A stretch of 19,132 nt of DNA, from contig JAFYCU010000235.1 of assembly GCA_017545095.1 (NCBI GenBank), positions 1-19,132 on the forward strand, given 5' to 3'. Below, in pieces: positions 10,304-16,192 of this stretch; positions within the stretch are counted from its first letter, which is position 1; the number at the start of each line of letters is the position of its first letter. This DNA is from Muribaculaceae bacterium. GTDB taxonomy: Bacteria > Bacteroidota > Bacteroidia > Bacteroidales > Muribaculaceae. Made by a program: the position numbers and the translations under genes. The notes below the pieces were generated by a model. That model searched no databases and was not told the DNA's origin. It saw only the letters and a list, made by a program, of their open reading frames with translations.

Positions 10304-11956
10304 TCATCGGTCGATATCGGGAATCACAAAGTCGATTGATGCAGTGATGGTGATCAAATCGGCAATCATGTTGTCGCGACAAGTGAGATCCACCACGCCG
10401 ATGAGGTTGAAACACGGTGTCTGGAAATGCATGCGGTAAGGCTTTTGGAACGGCTTGGGGTCGCCGTCGCTCTCGATGTACACGCCAAAAGCGCCACGGC
10501 TGGCCTCCACCTGCTGATACCAATGACCGGCAGGCAGCTTGATCATCTTGGGCACCTTGGCGATGTATTCGCCCTGCAAGCCCTCCTGCTCAAGTTTGTC
10601 GCAAGCCTGGCGCAGAATCTTGATGCTCTGGAGCATCTCGTCCATACGCACCATGTAGCGTGCCATGCTGTCGCCCTCGGTGCGTGTCACCTCGTCGAAG
10701 TCAAACTCCTCGTAGAGCGAATAGGGATGCGTCTTGCGCACGTCGCAGTGCACGCCGCTGGCTCGCCCGCTGGGGCCGGTGATGCAGTAGTCAATGGCCT
10801 GTTCGGTCGACAGGGTGCCCACGCCAATCATGCGGTTGCGGGCAATCACATTACCGGTGAACAGCTGATGATATTCTTTCATGTTCTTCTCAATCACATC
10901 GCAGGTGTGGCGTACATCGTTGACAAAGTCGGGGTGCACATCGGCCACCACACCGCCAATGGTGCTGTAGCTCATCGACATGCGCGCGCCGCAGGTGCGG
11001 TCGAAGATGTCGTAGATCAGCTCACGGTCGCGGAAACCGTAGAAGAATGCCGTGGTGGCCCCCTGGTCCATGGTCAGGCAGCCATAGCTCAGCAGGTGCG
11101 ACGACAAACGCATGAGCTCGTCCATCATCAAGCGGATGAGTTCGGCACGGCGCGGCACCTCAAGACCCATGGCTTTCTCGATGCACAGGCACAGGCAGTG
11201 ACGGTTGATGTGCGCGGCCATATAGTCCATGCGCTCGGTGTAGAGCAGTGTCTGCGGCCAGGTGAGGCTTTCGCACATTTTTTCGATGCCGCGATGGATG
11301 TAGCCACTCACCACGTCCACCTTCTTCACGATTTCGCCGTCGAGCGACACGCGATAGCGCATCACACCGTGCGTAGACGGGTGCTGCGGACCGAAATTGA
11401 TGACATACTCGTCATCCTCGAAAACCAGGCCGTTTTTCTTGACCACCTTGCCATTGGCATCCTCCACCCATGAACAGGTGTAGTCTTCAGCCTCCTCTTC
11501 TTCGAGACGGATGGGGTTTTTCTCAGGGCTGTCGTCATAATCCTTGCGCAAGGGATGTCCCACCCAGTCGTTGCGCAGGAAAAAACGGCGCATGTCGGGG
11601 TGGTTGACAAACACGATACCGAAGAAGTCATAAGCCTCGCGTTCCTGGTAATTGGCCACGGCCCACACATCGCTCACCGAGTGCACACGCGCATTCTCGC
11701 GTCCTCCCGTGGCGGTCACCTTCACGTGGATAATGTCGCCCGTAGCGGTGTTGGTGAGGTAATACACCACACCCAGCGTCTCGCCCCAGTCCATGCCCAC
11801 CAGAGCCATGAGCTGGTCGAAGTGAAGTTCACCCTTCAGAGCCACAGCCAGCTGATGCCATTGTGCATCATCGACGGTGACAAGCAGAAACTCGCCCTCG
11901 GCATCGAACTGGGCCTGAGGGCACAGTTTGCCAATCTGTTCTTTCAAGTCTGCCAT
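10304..11956 (-). CDS. nuoCD: NADH-quinone oxidoreductase subunit C/D fusion
   Basis: Fused 30- and 49-kDa-type subunits of the complex I peripheral arm, 550 residues. The C domain covers about residues 1-140: EREAYDFFGI at 105-114, then HPDMRRFFLRNDW and HPLRKDY to 140. An acidic linker (about 141-183, EEEEAED) leads to the D domain, which opens NFGPQHPSTHGV at 187-198 and continues with SGYIHRGIEK. The D domain forms the quinone pocket with NuoB and ends in the conserved FVIPDIDR. The protein ends normally, with no sign of a frameshift. A 76-base gap separates it from nuoB. Confidence 0.98.
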   Translation of the reverse strand: MADLKEQIGKLCPQAQFDAEGEFLLVTVDDAQWHQLAVALKGELHFDQLMALVGMDWGETLGVVYYLTNTATGDIIHVKVTATGGRENARVHSVSDVWAVANYQEREAYDFFGIVFVNHPDMRRFFLRNDWVGHPLRKDYDDSPEKNPIRLEEEEAEDYTCSWVEDANGKVVKKNGLVFEDDEYVINFGPQHPSTHGVMRYRVSLDGEIVKKVDVVSGYIHRGIEKMCESLTWPQTLLYTERMDYMAAHINRHCLCLCIEKAMGLEVPRRAELIRLMMDELMRLSSHLLSYGCLTMDQGATTAFFYGFRDRELIYDIFDRTCGARMSMSYSTIGGVVADVHPDFVNDVRHTCDVIEKNMKEYHQLFTGNVIARNRMIGVGTLSTEQAIDYCITGPSGRASGVHCDVRKTHPYSLYEEFDFDEVTRTEGDSMARYMVRMDEMLQSIKILRQACDKLEQEGLQGEYIAKVPKMIKLPAGHWYQQVEASRGAFGVYIESDGDPKPFQKPYRMHFQTPCFNLIGVVDLTCRDNMIADLITITASIDFVIPDIDR

Positions 11957-12000
11957 ATAGTATAATGTGTAGATCTTAATGTTTCTTGATAGCTATTTAA

Positions 12001-12029
12001 GTGAAGTGGGCGACCAAGTCGCAGTTCAC
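12001..12029 (-). other. Imperfect hairpin between nuoB and nuoCD
   Basis: An inner stem gcgac/gtcgc (12010-12014 with 12018-12022, 3-base loop) is enclosed by gtgaa/ttcac (12001-12005 with 12025-12029), separated by small asymmetric internal bulges. It lies in the 76-base gap just after the nuoB stop. No U-run follows on the minus strand, so it is not a standard intrinsic terminator; an mRNA processing or stability element is possible. Confidence 0.4.
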
Positions 12030-12032
12030 ACG

Positions 12033-12641
12033 TCATTTAGTTTCGTCTAAAGCCTCGGGAGCATACCGCAATTTCTCCTTGCGATTGGCACCACCCAGGA
12101 ATCGGCTCACCTTGATTTTGCGTTGCAGCTGCATCAAGGCATAGAACATGGCTTCGGGCCGTGGCGGGCAACCGGGCAGATATACATCAACAGGTATAAT
12201 CTCGTCGACACCCTTCACCACGCAGTAGCTGTTTTTGAACGGTCCACCGCTCACGGTGCAGGCACCGCAGGCGATCACATACTTGGGCTCGGCCATCTGC
12301 TCATAGAGCCGCTTGAGCACGGGAGCCATGCGATAGGTGATTGTGCCCTGACACATGATATAGTCGGCCTGTCGTGGCGAGTTGCGCGCCACCTCGGCTC
12401 CAAAGCGGGCCATGTCGTATCGGGCAGCTCCCAGGCACATGAACTCGATGGCACAGCAGCTGGTGCCGAAACAGAACGGCCACAACGAGTTGCTGCGGCT
12501 CCAGTTGAGCAGTTGGTCGGCTTTGCCAACCACAACGTTCATGCCCGAAGCGTTCAGCTGCGACAGGAGGTCTTCAATATATTCATTGTCTTTGAAGTCC
12601 TCATACTTCATGCTTTTGATTTTCGGCTTTTTCACTTCCAT
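12033..12641 (-). CDS. nuoB: NADH-quinone oxidoreductase subunit B
   Basis: Peripheral-arm subunit carrying the terminal [4Fe-4S] cluster N2 beside the quinone site; 202 residues from the chosen start. The ligand pair is C62-C63 in [11 protein letters not shown], followed by [10 protein letters not shown] and LPGCPPRPE, which supply the other two cysteines. The ATG at 12639-12641 overlaps the nuoA stop by 10 bases and has AAAGGAG about 7 bases upstream inside nuoA, supporting translational coupling. A longer open frame runs back through nuoA but is not family-like. The N-terminal extension of about 40 residues before [17 protein letters not shown] is rich in Lys and acidic residues. Confidence 0.97.
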   Translation of the reverse strand: MEVKKPKIKSMKYEDFKDNEYIEDLLSQLNASGMNVVVGKADQLLNWSRSNSLWPFCFGTSCCAIEFMCLGAARYDMARFGAEVARNSPRQADYIMCQGTITYRMAPVLKRLYEQMAEPKYVIACGACTVSGGPFKNSYCVVKGVDEIIPVDVYLPGCPPRPEAMFYALMQLQRKIKVSRFLGGANRKEKLRYAPEALDETK

Positions 12642-13009
12642 CTCAACGCTCCTTTCTTCCAGGCGTAGGCCAGACCTAAAACGAGAATCACCAGAAAGGT
12701 ACCCACGGCGAGCAGTGCTCCGCTGCCCAGCTCGCTGCGGCAGATGGTGGCCCAGGGGAAGAGGAACACCGTTTCCACATCGAACATCAGGAACAGGATG
12801 GCAAACAGGTAGTAACCCACATGGAACTGAGCCATTGAGTCGCCTCGCGTGGGGATGCCGCACTCATAAGGCTCACCCTTTTTGATGGTGTAGCTGCGCG
12901 GGCCAACCAAGAAAGCGATGATCAGTGCGCCAGCCACCAGCGTCACCGCCGTGAGCGCAGCTGTCACCGTCATGGTCGTACTCTCGATACCGAATACTGA
13001 TAAATCCAT
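12632..13009 (-). CDS. nuoA: NADH-quinone oxidoreductase subunit A
   Basis: Small membrane subunit of complex I (ND3 family), 125 residues. It has three hydrophobic helices (about 13-36, 63-88 and 96-116). The conserved loop YECGIP (48-53) holds the Cys that responds to the active/deactive transition in other organisms, and FDVET (76-80) holds the membrane acidic residues. It is the first gene of the minus-strand operon, preceded by a long structured leader. Confidence 0.97.
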   Translation of the reverse strand: MDLSVFGIESTTMTVTAALTAVTLVAGALIIAFLVGPRSYTIKKGEPYECGIPTRGDSMAQFHVGYYLFAILFLMFDVETVFLFPWATICRSELGSGALLAVGTFLVILVLGLAYAWKKGALRWK

Positions 13010-13039
13010 ATTATTGAACTCTTGTAGTTTTTAATTTAT

Positions 13040-13120
13040 CTAAAAACACATTGGCCGCATCAAAACGGCATCACGAGCACATAACACAAGGGCAACACCA
13101 TAGTGCCGCAGTGTTCTCAT
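13040..13120 (-). CDS. Possible 26-residue leader peptide upstream of nuoA
   Basis: An ATG at 13118-13120 opens a 26-codon frame (beginning MRTLRHYGVALVL, ending MRPMCF) that stops at 13040, 30 bases before nuoA. Its first half lies inside the 13073-13129 inverted repeat, so translating it would alter that structure. I see no convincing Shine-Dalgarno sequence and do not recognise the peptide. It may be only a chance ORF within a structured RNA. Confidence 0.25.
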   Translation of the reverse strand: MRTLRHYGVALVLCARDAVLMRPMCF

Positions 13121-13129
13121 GGTGCTCGT
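13073..13129 (-). ncRNA. Structured RNA element in the nuoA 5' leader
   Basis: An 8-base perfect inverted repeat, acgagcac (13073-13080) and gtgctcgt (13122-13129), encloses a second complementary pair aacac/gtgtt (13083-13087 with 13111-13115) and an inner ggca/tgcc pair. The whole could fold into an interrupted hairpin of about 57 bases, starting 64 bases upstream of nuoA. No U-run follows directly, so it is not an obvious terminator. A regulatory leader or a repeated intergenic element are both possible. Confidence 0.5.
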
Positions 13130-13214
13130 TTACATGGTAACACAACCGATTTAGTTTCAGTATTTTAGGACATAATAAACCCTAATCCTCCGAAACACTT
13201 CAGTTTTGATTTCG

Positions 13215-13258
13215 CAAAATTACAAAAATAATTTCATTTTTCGGTCATCATCGGCAAA
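13215..13258 (-). promoter_or_regulatory. Candidate Bacteroidetes-type promoter of the nuo-atp operon
   Basis: On the minus strand two consecutive boxes match the TAnnTTTG consensus: TATTTTTG (13223-13230) and TAATTTTG (13215-13222). A TTTG that could serve as the -33 element lies at 13255-13258, 24 bases before the first box, slightly longer than the usual 19-21. The boxes are clear; the -33 element is weak. Confidence 0.5.
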
Positions 13259-13325
13259 AAATTATTAACAAGCCTCGACGCTGAAATTATCAGCAAGCCT
13301 CACTTTTCGAAATAACCTCGCTGCT

Positions 13326-14735
13326 GTGCACCAAGCGCGGCGGCTGAAGCAGTACCTGCAGCACCCCGACAAGCTGTTCCGGCGCGTGCGCGACGAACAC
13401 GGTAACCTGCAGTTGAGCAAGGCGGCAGCGGCATTCCACCCGGGGCGGGGCGTGTACCGCTCCAGCTACAAGAACGCCCGCCGCCTTGCCGCCACGGAGA
13501 CCAACATCGCTTACCGCACGGCAGACCATGTGCGGTGGCAGCAGCTGGACTTCATTGTCGGCATCGAGATTCATTTGAGCAACAACCACACCTGCCGGGG
13601 CAGGGACGGCAAGCCGAAACCGCTCTACGATATCTGCAACGAACTCAAGGGGAAGTACCCCAAGGACTTCAAGTTCACCGGGTGGCATCCCCACTGCCGC
13701 TGCATCGCCACCACCATCCTCAAGACCGAGGCCGAAATGGAGGCCGACGATGAGGCCATCCTGCGCAGGAAAGAGCCGGGCGACCCCGACGAGAGCGAGA
13801 ACGCGGTGACCGAACTGCCAGACAACTTCACGCGGTGGGTGGAGGTCAACCAAGACCGCATCGACCGCGCCAAGTCGCTGCCGTACTTCATCAGCGACAA
13901 CGTGGGGGTCATGCAACAAGAAGCGGTGAGATACTCAAGCAACAACTTGAGGACATCTCCTATAGCATCCGTGGTGAACTCAATTGCAGATAAGCTAAAC
14001 AAACCAGAGGTGAGCGAGCAAGAGGTGCTTAATCGGCTTAATGAATTGATAGCCGCCAACCCGCATCTCACAAGAGGCGATTTTGGCGGTTTCAAAATCG
14101 GCCGGGTCAATCCAGAGGATTCATTTATGTGGACAGACACGGAGAAAGACGGTGGATACCGCAAAGACACCATCTATATCTCAAACGTGACTCATGATGT
14201 GATAGGGCTTGATGGGAAACCCATAAAATTCAATCCAATGCGCAAGTTGCAAGGTGCAATGGCGGCTATACAAAAAGGACGCGAACTAACCATGGAGCAA
14301 GAGTATGCCTTTGAGAGTGTGTGGCACGAACTGAAGCACGCAAAGGCTATCGGGTGGAGATACAGGGAAAACTCGGAAAAACCATCAAAAAAAATGGCGA
14401 TGGAGACAATCAACCAGTTCTGCGCGCGGAGGTCATACCCTGAGTTGCTGTCAAAGTTCGGAGTGAAAGCAAGCCACCTTGAAGAAATCAAACAAGGCGG
14501 CTTCGGGTATAGTGTCGAGGTGAGCAACTTCACCAAGTTGCTATCGCATTACGGAATCAAGGAAGAGGATGCATTCTCACACTTCAAAGGCAGAATCCTT
14601 ACAAGCGATTATGATGACATCTATGTTGGAGTGGAAAAGTACCTCAAGAGTAGAGGTGTCAAGAATGCAAGCATATATGTCTCTGCATTAAGCGATTCGC
14701 CTGATGTCTTTAACAAACTTATGGGTGACTTATAG
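13326..14735 (+). pseudogene. Truncated MuF-type phage minor head protein with C-terminal HExxH domain
   Basis: The frame is open from 13269; a GTG at 13326 gives 469 residues. Residues about 1-130 match the second half of a MuF/gpF-like head morphogenesis protein: GVYRSSYKNARRLAATETNI, then HTC at 88-90, YDICNELKGKYPKD, and GWHPHCRC at 119-126 with the conserved Cys/His set. The first 200 or so residues normal for this family are missing, so the head-protein function is probably lost. From about residue 200 the base composition drops abruptly and a different domain follows, with VWHELKHAKAIG (H334, E335, H338) as a candidate zinc-metallopeptidase site and E360 as a possible third ligand. This looks like a MuF-linked effector domain. 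The 3' end overlaps the convergent small gene by 17 bases. Confidence 0.75.
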
Positions 14736-14943
14736 TTCGCTTGAACGAGTTTCGCATGTTCACGTCTTGTATGCGCTTGAAGTACTTGTTCATCATGCGC
14801 TTATCTTTGCGAAGATAAAACAACATCGCAAGCCCTCTCGCTCGAGTGTCATTATTGGAAATCCTCAAGTATTCCTCCTTTGGAATGAGCGTTATTTCTC
14901 GCAGTTCCTCTTGTGTCGGGTTGAAGTCAAAAATCGTTTCCAT
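14719..14943 (-). CDS. Small phage-type protein of unknown function (74 aa)
   Basis: It begins METIFDFNPTQEELREITLI and ends RTISHP; it is charged, mostly helical in appearance, and has no membrane segment or Cys motif. The ATG at 14941-14943 lies 2 bases after the stop of the 104-residue gene. A TTG six bases further up could also serve. It overlaps the 3' end of the MuF-type gene by 17 bases, tail to tail. It resembles small proteins I recall from Bacteroidales prophages, but I cannot name a family. A role as immunity protein to the neighbouring HExxH domain is conceivable, though the opposite strand makes it less likely. Confidence 0.6.
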   Translation of the reverse strand: METIFDFNPTQEELREITLIPKEEYLRISNNDTRARGLAMLFYLRKDKRMMNKYFKRIQDVNMRNSFKRTISHP

Positions 14944-14945
14944 AT

Positions 14946-15260
14946 TCAAATCAGTTTAGCGCAGGCGAAAAGAGCGGCGATGGCGGCTATCAAAGTCCCG
15001 ACTGCGATGGCGGCTTGAATCACTCTATCCCAGTTGATGGGGTTGCGCAGTCGTGGATTGTCGTTGAAGTACTCTTTGCCCATGTTGGTCAGCCGGGCAT
15101 CGCCGAAGTCTGCGCCCTCCACACTTGCACGCCGCACCAAGCCAAGGCGGGCGAGGTTTTCTACGCTGGGCGCGTCGAACTCGCTCAATGCCTCGGAATT
15201 GCCATCGCGCAGCAGCCGCAACACGTTCTTCTCGCGCTTTGTCAGTTTAATGCGTTCCAT
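14946..15260 (-). CDS. Winged-helix-like protein with C-terminal membrane anchor (104 aa)
   Basis: It begins MERIKLTKREKNVLRLLRDG. The N-terminal part reads like a small winged helix (a recognition-like segment VENLARLGLVRRA, then a wing-like ARLTNMGKEYF). A linker, NDNPRLRNPINWDRV, leads to one hydrophobic segment at about residues 80-102 that ends the protein. I chose the ATG at 15258-15260 over one 39 bases upstream (MPFEKYLL) because the protein's domain-like sequence starts here. It belongs to the packed minus-strand phage cassette. Membrane-anchored regulator is only an inference. Confidence 0.6.
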   Translation of the reverse strand: MERIKLTKREKNVLRLLRDGNSEALSEFDAPSVENLARLGLVRRASVEGADFGDARLTNMGKEYFNDNPRLRNPINWDRVIQAAIAVGTLIAAIAALFACAKLI

Positions 15261-15274
15261 ATTCGGCAGCGAAA

Positions 15275-15355
15275 TTAGCAAATATTTCTCAAACGGCAAA
15301 ACCGCGGGCGGCGAAACTTGGCGCGCCCCCAGTTCATGCGCATTTTGTTACCCAT
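15275..15355 (-). CDS. Possible 26-aa very basic overlapping ORF
   Basis: A 26-codon frame begins MGNKMRMNWGRAKFRRPRFC. Its ATG overlaps the stop of the 51-residue ORF by 8 bases, and it stops 14 bases before the 104-residue gene. About a third of the residues are Arg or Lys. The overlap would permit translational coupling, but nothing else supports it and it could be chance. Confidence 0.25.
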   Translation of the reverse strand: MGNKMRMNWGRAKFRRPRFCRLRNIC

Positions 15356-15503
15356 TTGTTACTCGCGCTCGCTTGTTGCGCTTTGGGTAGAGCATCACGC
15401 GTGCGATGACGCAGCGGGCGGTGGTGAACGTGCGCCCGCCGTCAAGCACGCCGCGCTGCCACAGGCTCGCCAGCGGACAGCCGATGTCGTCGGGGGTGAA
15501 CAT
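15348..15503 (-). CDS. Small phage-type protein (51 aa)
   Basis: It begins MFTPDDIGCPLASLWQRGVL, continues with a TTARCVIARVMLYPK stretch, and ends in a basic tail. It is GC-rich like the left half of the MuF-type gene and is the first ORF of the minus-strand cassette. The composition and the small-gene packing resemble Bacteroidales prophage accessory genes. I do not recognise a domain. No Shine-Dalgarno sequence is apparent. Confidence 0.45.
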   Translation of the reverse strand: MFTPDDIGCPLASLWQRGVLDGGRTFTTARCVIARVMLYPKRNKRARVTNG

Positions 15504-15554
15504 TCTTCATGTGAATTGCCTGCAACGGTTTTTCACAAAGTTTTGACCAAATAA

Positions 15555-15587
15555 TTGAAACCGATTGAAAGATTATTTGTAATTTTG
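15555..15587 (+). promoter_or_regulatory. Bacteroidetes-type promoter of the mce-mmd operon
   Basis: A perfect TAnnTTTG box, TAATTTTG, is at 15580-15587, with TTG at 15555-15557, 22 bases upstream (the usual spacing is 19-21). Transcription would start near 15594, giving a leader of about 50 bases before mce at 15647. The leader is A-rich near the ATG and has no Shine-Dalgarno sequence. Confidence 0.65.
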
Positions 15588-15646
15588 CAGATTGAAAACG
15601 AGCGTATTATAACATTCATTAAAATAACTTTCTAAAACAAAAAATT

Positions 15647-16069
15647 ATGCAGATTTCGCACATCGAACACGTGGGAATCGCCGTCACCAGTTTGGAGGAG
15701 GCTATCCCGTTCTATGAGAATTTACTCGGTTTCAAGTGTTTCGCCATCGAAGAGGTTGAGGACCAGCATGTGAAGACAGCCTTTTTCAAGGTTGGCCAGA
15801 CCAAGATTGAGCTTCTCGAAGCCACAAGTCCCGACAGTGCCATCGCCAAGTTCATCGAGAAAAACGGTGGCCGTGGCGGCATCCAGCACATCGCCTTTGC
15901 CGTCGAGGACGGCGTGGCCAACGCCCTGGCCGAGGTTCAGGAAAAGGGCGGACGTGTGGTGGACAAGGAGCCGCGTCGTGGCGCCGAGGGTCTGAACATC
16001 GCCTTCCTGCACCCCAAAACCACTTGCGGCGCACTGGTTGAACTCTGCGAGAACCCCAACAAGCAATAA
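15647..16069 (+). CDS. mce: Methylmalonyl-CoA epimerase
   Basis: It interconverts (R)- and (S)-methylmalonyl-CoA, linking the B12-dependent mutase product to the decarboxylase encoded next; 140 residues, normal length, cytoplasmic. It belongs to the vicinal-oxygen-chelate fold, with paired beta-alpha-beta modules. Probable metal ligands are H8 (EHVGIAV), E55 in KIELLE, H81 (IQHIAFAV) and E132 (LVELCE). The chosen ATG directly opens the first beta strand (MQISHIEHVGIAV). It is the first gene of the operon, followed after 123 bases by the carboxyltransferase gene. Confidence 0.95.
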   Translation: MQISHIEHVGIAVTSLEEAIPFYENLLGFKCFAIEEVEDQHVKTAFFKVGQTKIELLEATSPDSAIAKFIEKNGGRGGIQHIAFAVEDGVANALAEVQEKGGRVVDKEPRRGAEGLNIAFLHPKTTCGALVELCENPNKQ

Positions 16070-16078
16070 CAAGTGAGA

Positions 16079-16099
16079 ATTGATGATTGATGATGGAAG
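16079..16099. repeat. Heptamer-period repeat in the mce-mmdA gap
   Basis: Three 7-base units (attgatg, attgatg, atggaag) begin 10 bases after the mce stop. A looser 7-base rhythm (tcattca, ttatcca, ttttatc) occurs at 16162-16182, shortly before mmdA. The rest of the 123-base gap shows no ORF or clear hairpin. Confidence 0.65.
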
Positions 16100-16192
16100 A
16101 TTGCGCCAGACAGCTTACCAATCACACTGGGCGGCAGGCAACGTGCGCAACCAATGGTCAATCATTCATTATCCATTTTATCCCCTACAATA

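Larger units (their letters stand above)
13010..13325 (-). promoter_or_regulatory. Leader and promoter region of the nuo-atp operon
   Basis: This 316-base stretch upstream of nuoA has no conventional gene. Reading on the minus strand from its upstream end it contains two adjacent TAnnTTTG-type boxes (13223-13230 and 13215-13222), a strong inverted repeat at 13073-13129 and a 26-codon ORF (13120 down to 13040). If transcription starts about 7 bases after the boxes, the untranslated leader is about 200 bases long. The outer edge (13261-13325) adjoins the truncated phage gene and carries a 16-base imperfect direct repeat. Confidence 0.6.
13269..15503. mobile_element. Phage-derived remnant between the nuo and methylmalonyl-CoA decarboxylase operons
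   Basis: A block of about 2.2 kb holds a 5'-truncated MuF-type head protein gene (plus strand) and a compact convergent cassette of small ORFs (minus strand). None of it relates to the two flanking energy-metabolism operons. GC content is strongly uneven, from about 65% at the left to 40-47% in the middle. No portal, terminase, integrase or transposase gene is present, so this is a fragment of a Mu-like or tailed prophage and not a complete element. The ends are approximate: the left lies near a 16-base imperfect repeat at 13261-13301, and the right lies between about 15503 and the promoter at 15555. Confidence 0.65.

Noticed and set aside
12033..12863. Longer frame upstream of nuoB (276 residues)
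   Set aside because: The extension reads nuoA in another frame and has no NuoB-like sequence; the coupled ATG at 12641 with AAAGGAG is better.
13073..13129. tRNA gene in the nuo leader
   Set aside because: There is an inverted repeat but no cloverleaf, anticodon arm or T-loop sequence.
13073..13129. Intrinsic terminator upstream of nuoA
   Set aside because: No U-run follows the stem on either strand.
13290..13919. 209-codon minus-strand frame opposite the MuF-type region
   Set aside because: The plus-strand translation has the conserved MuF Cys/His motif, so the antisense frame is a by-product of high GC.
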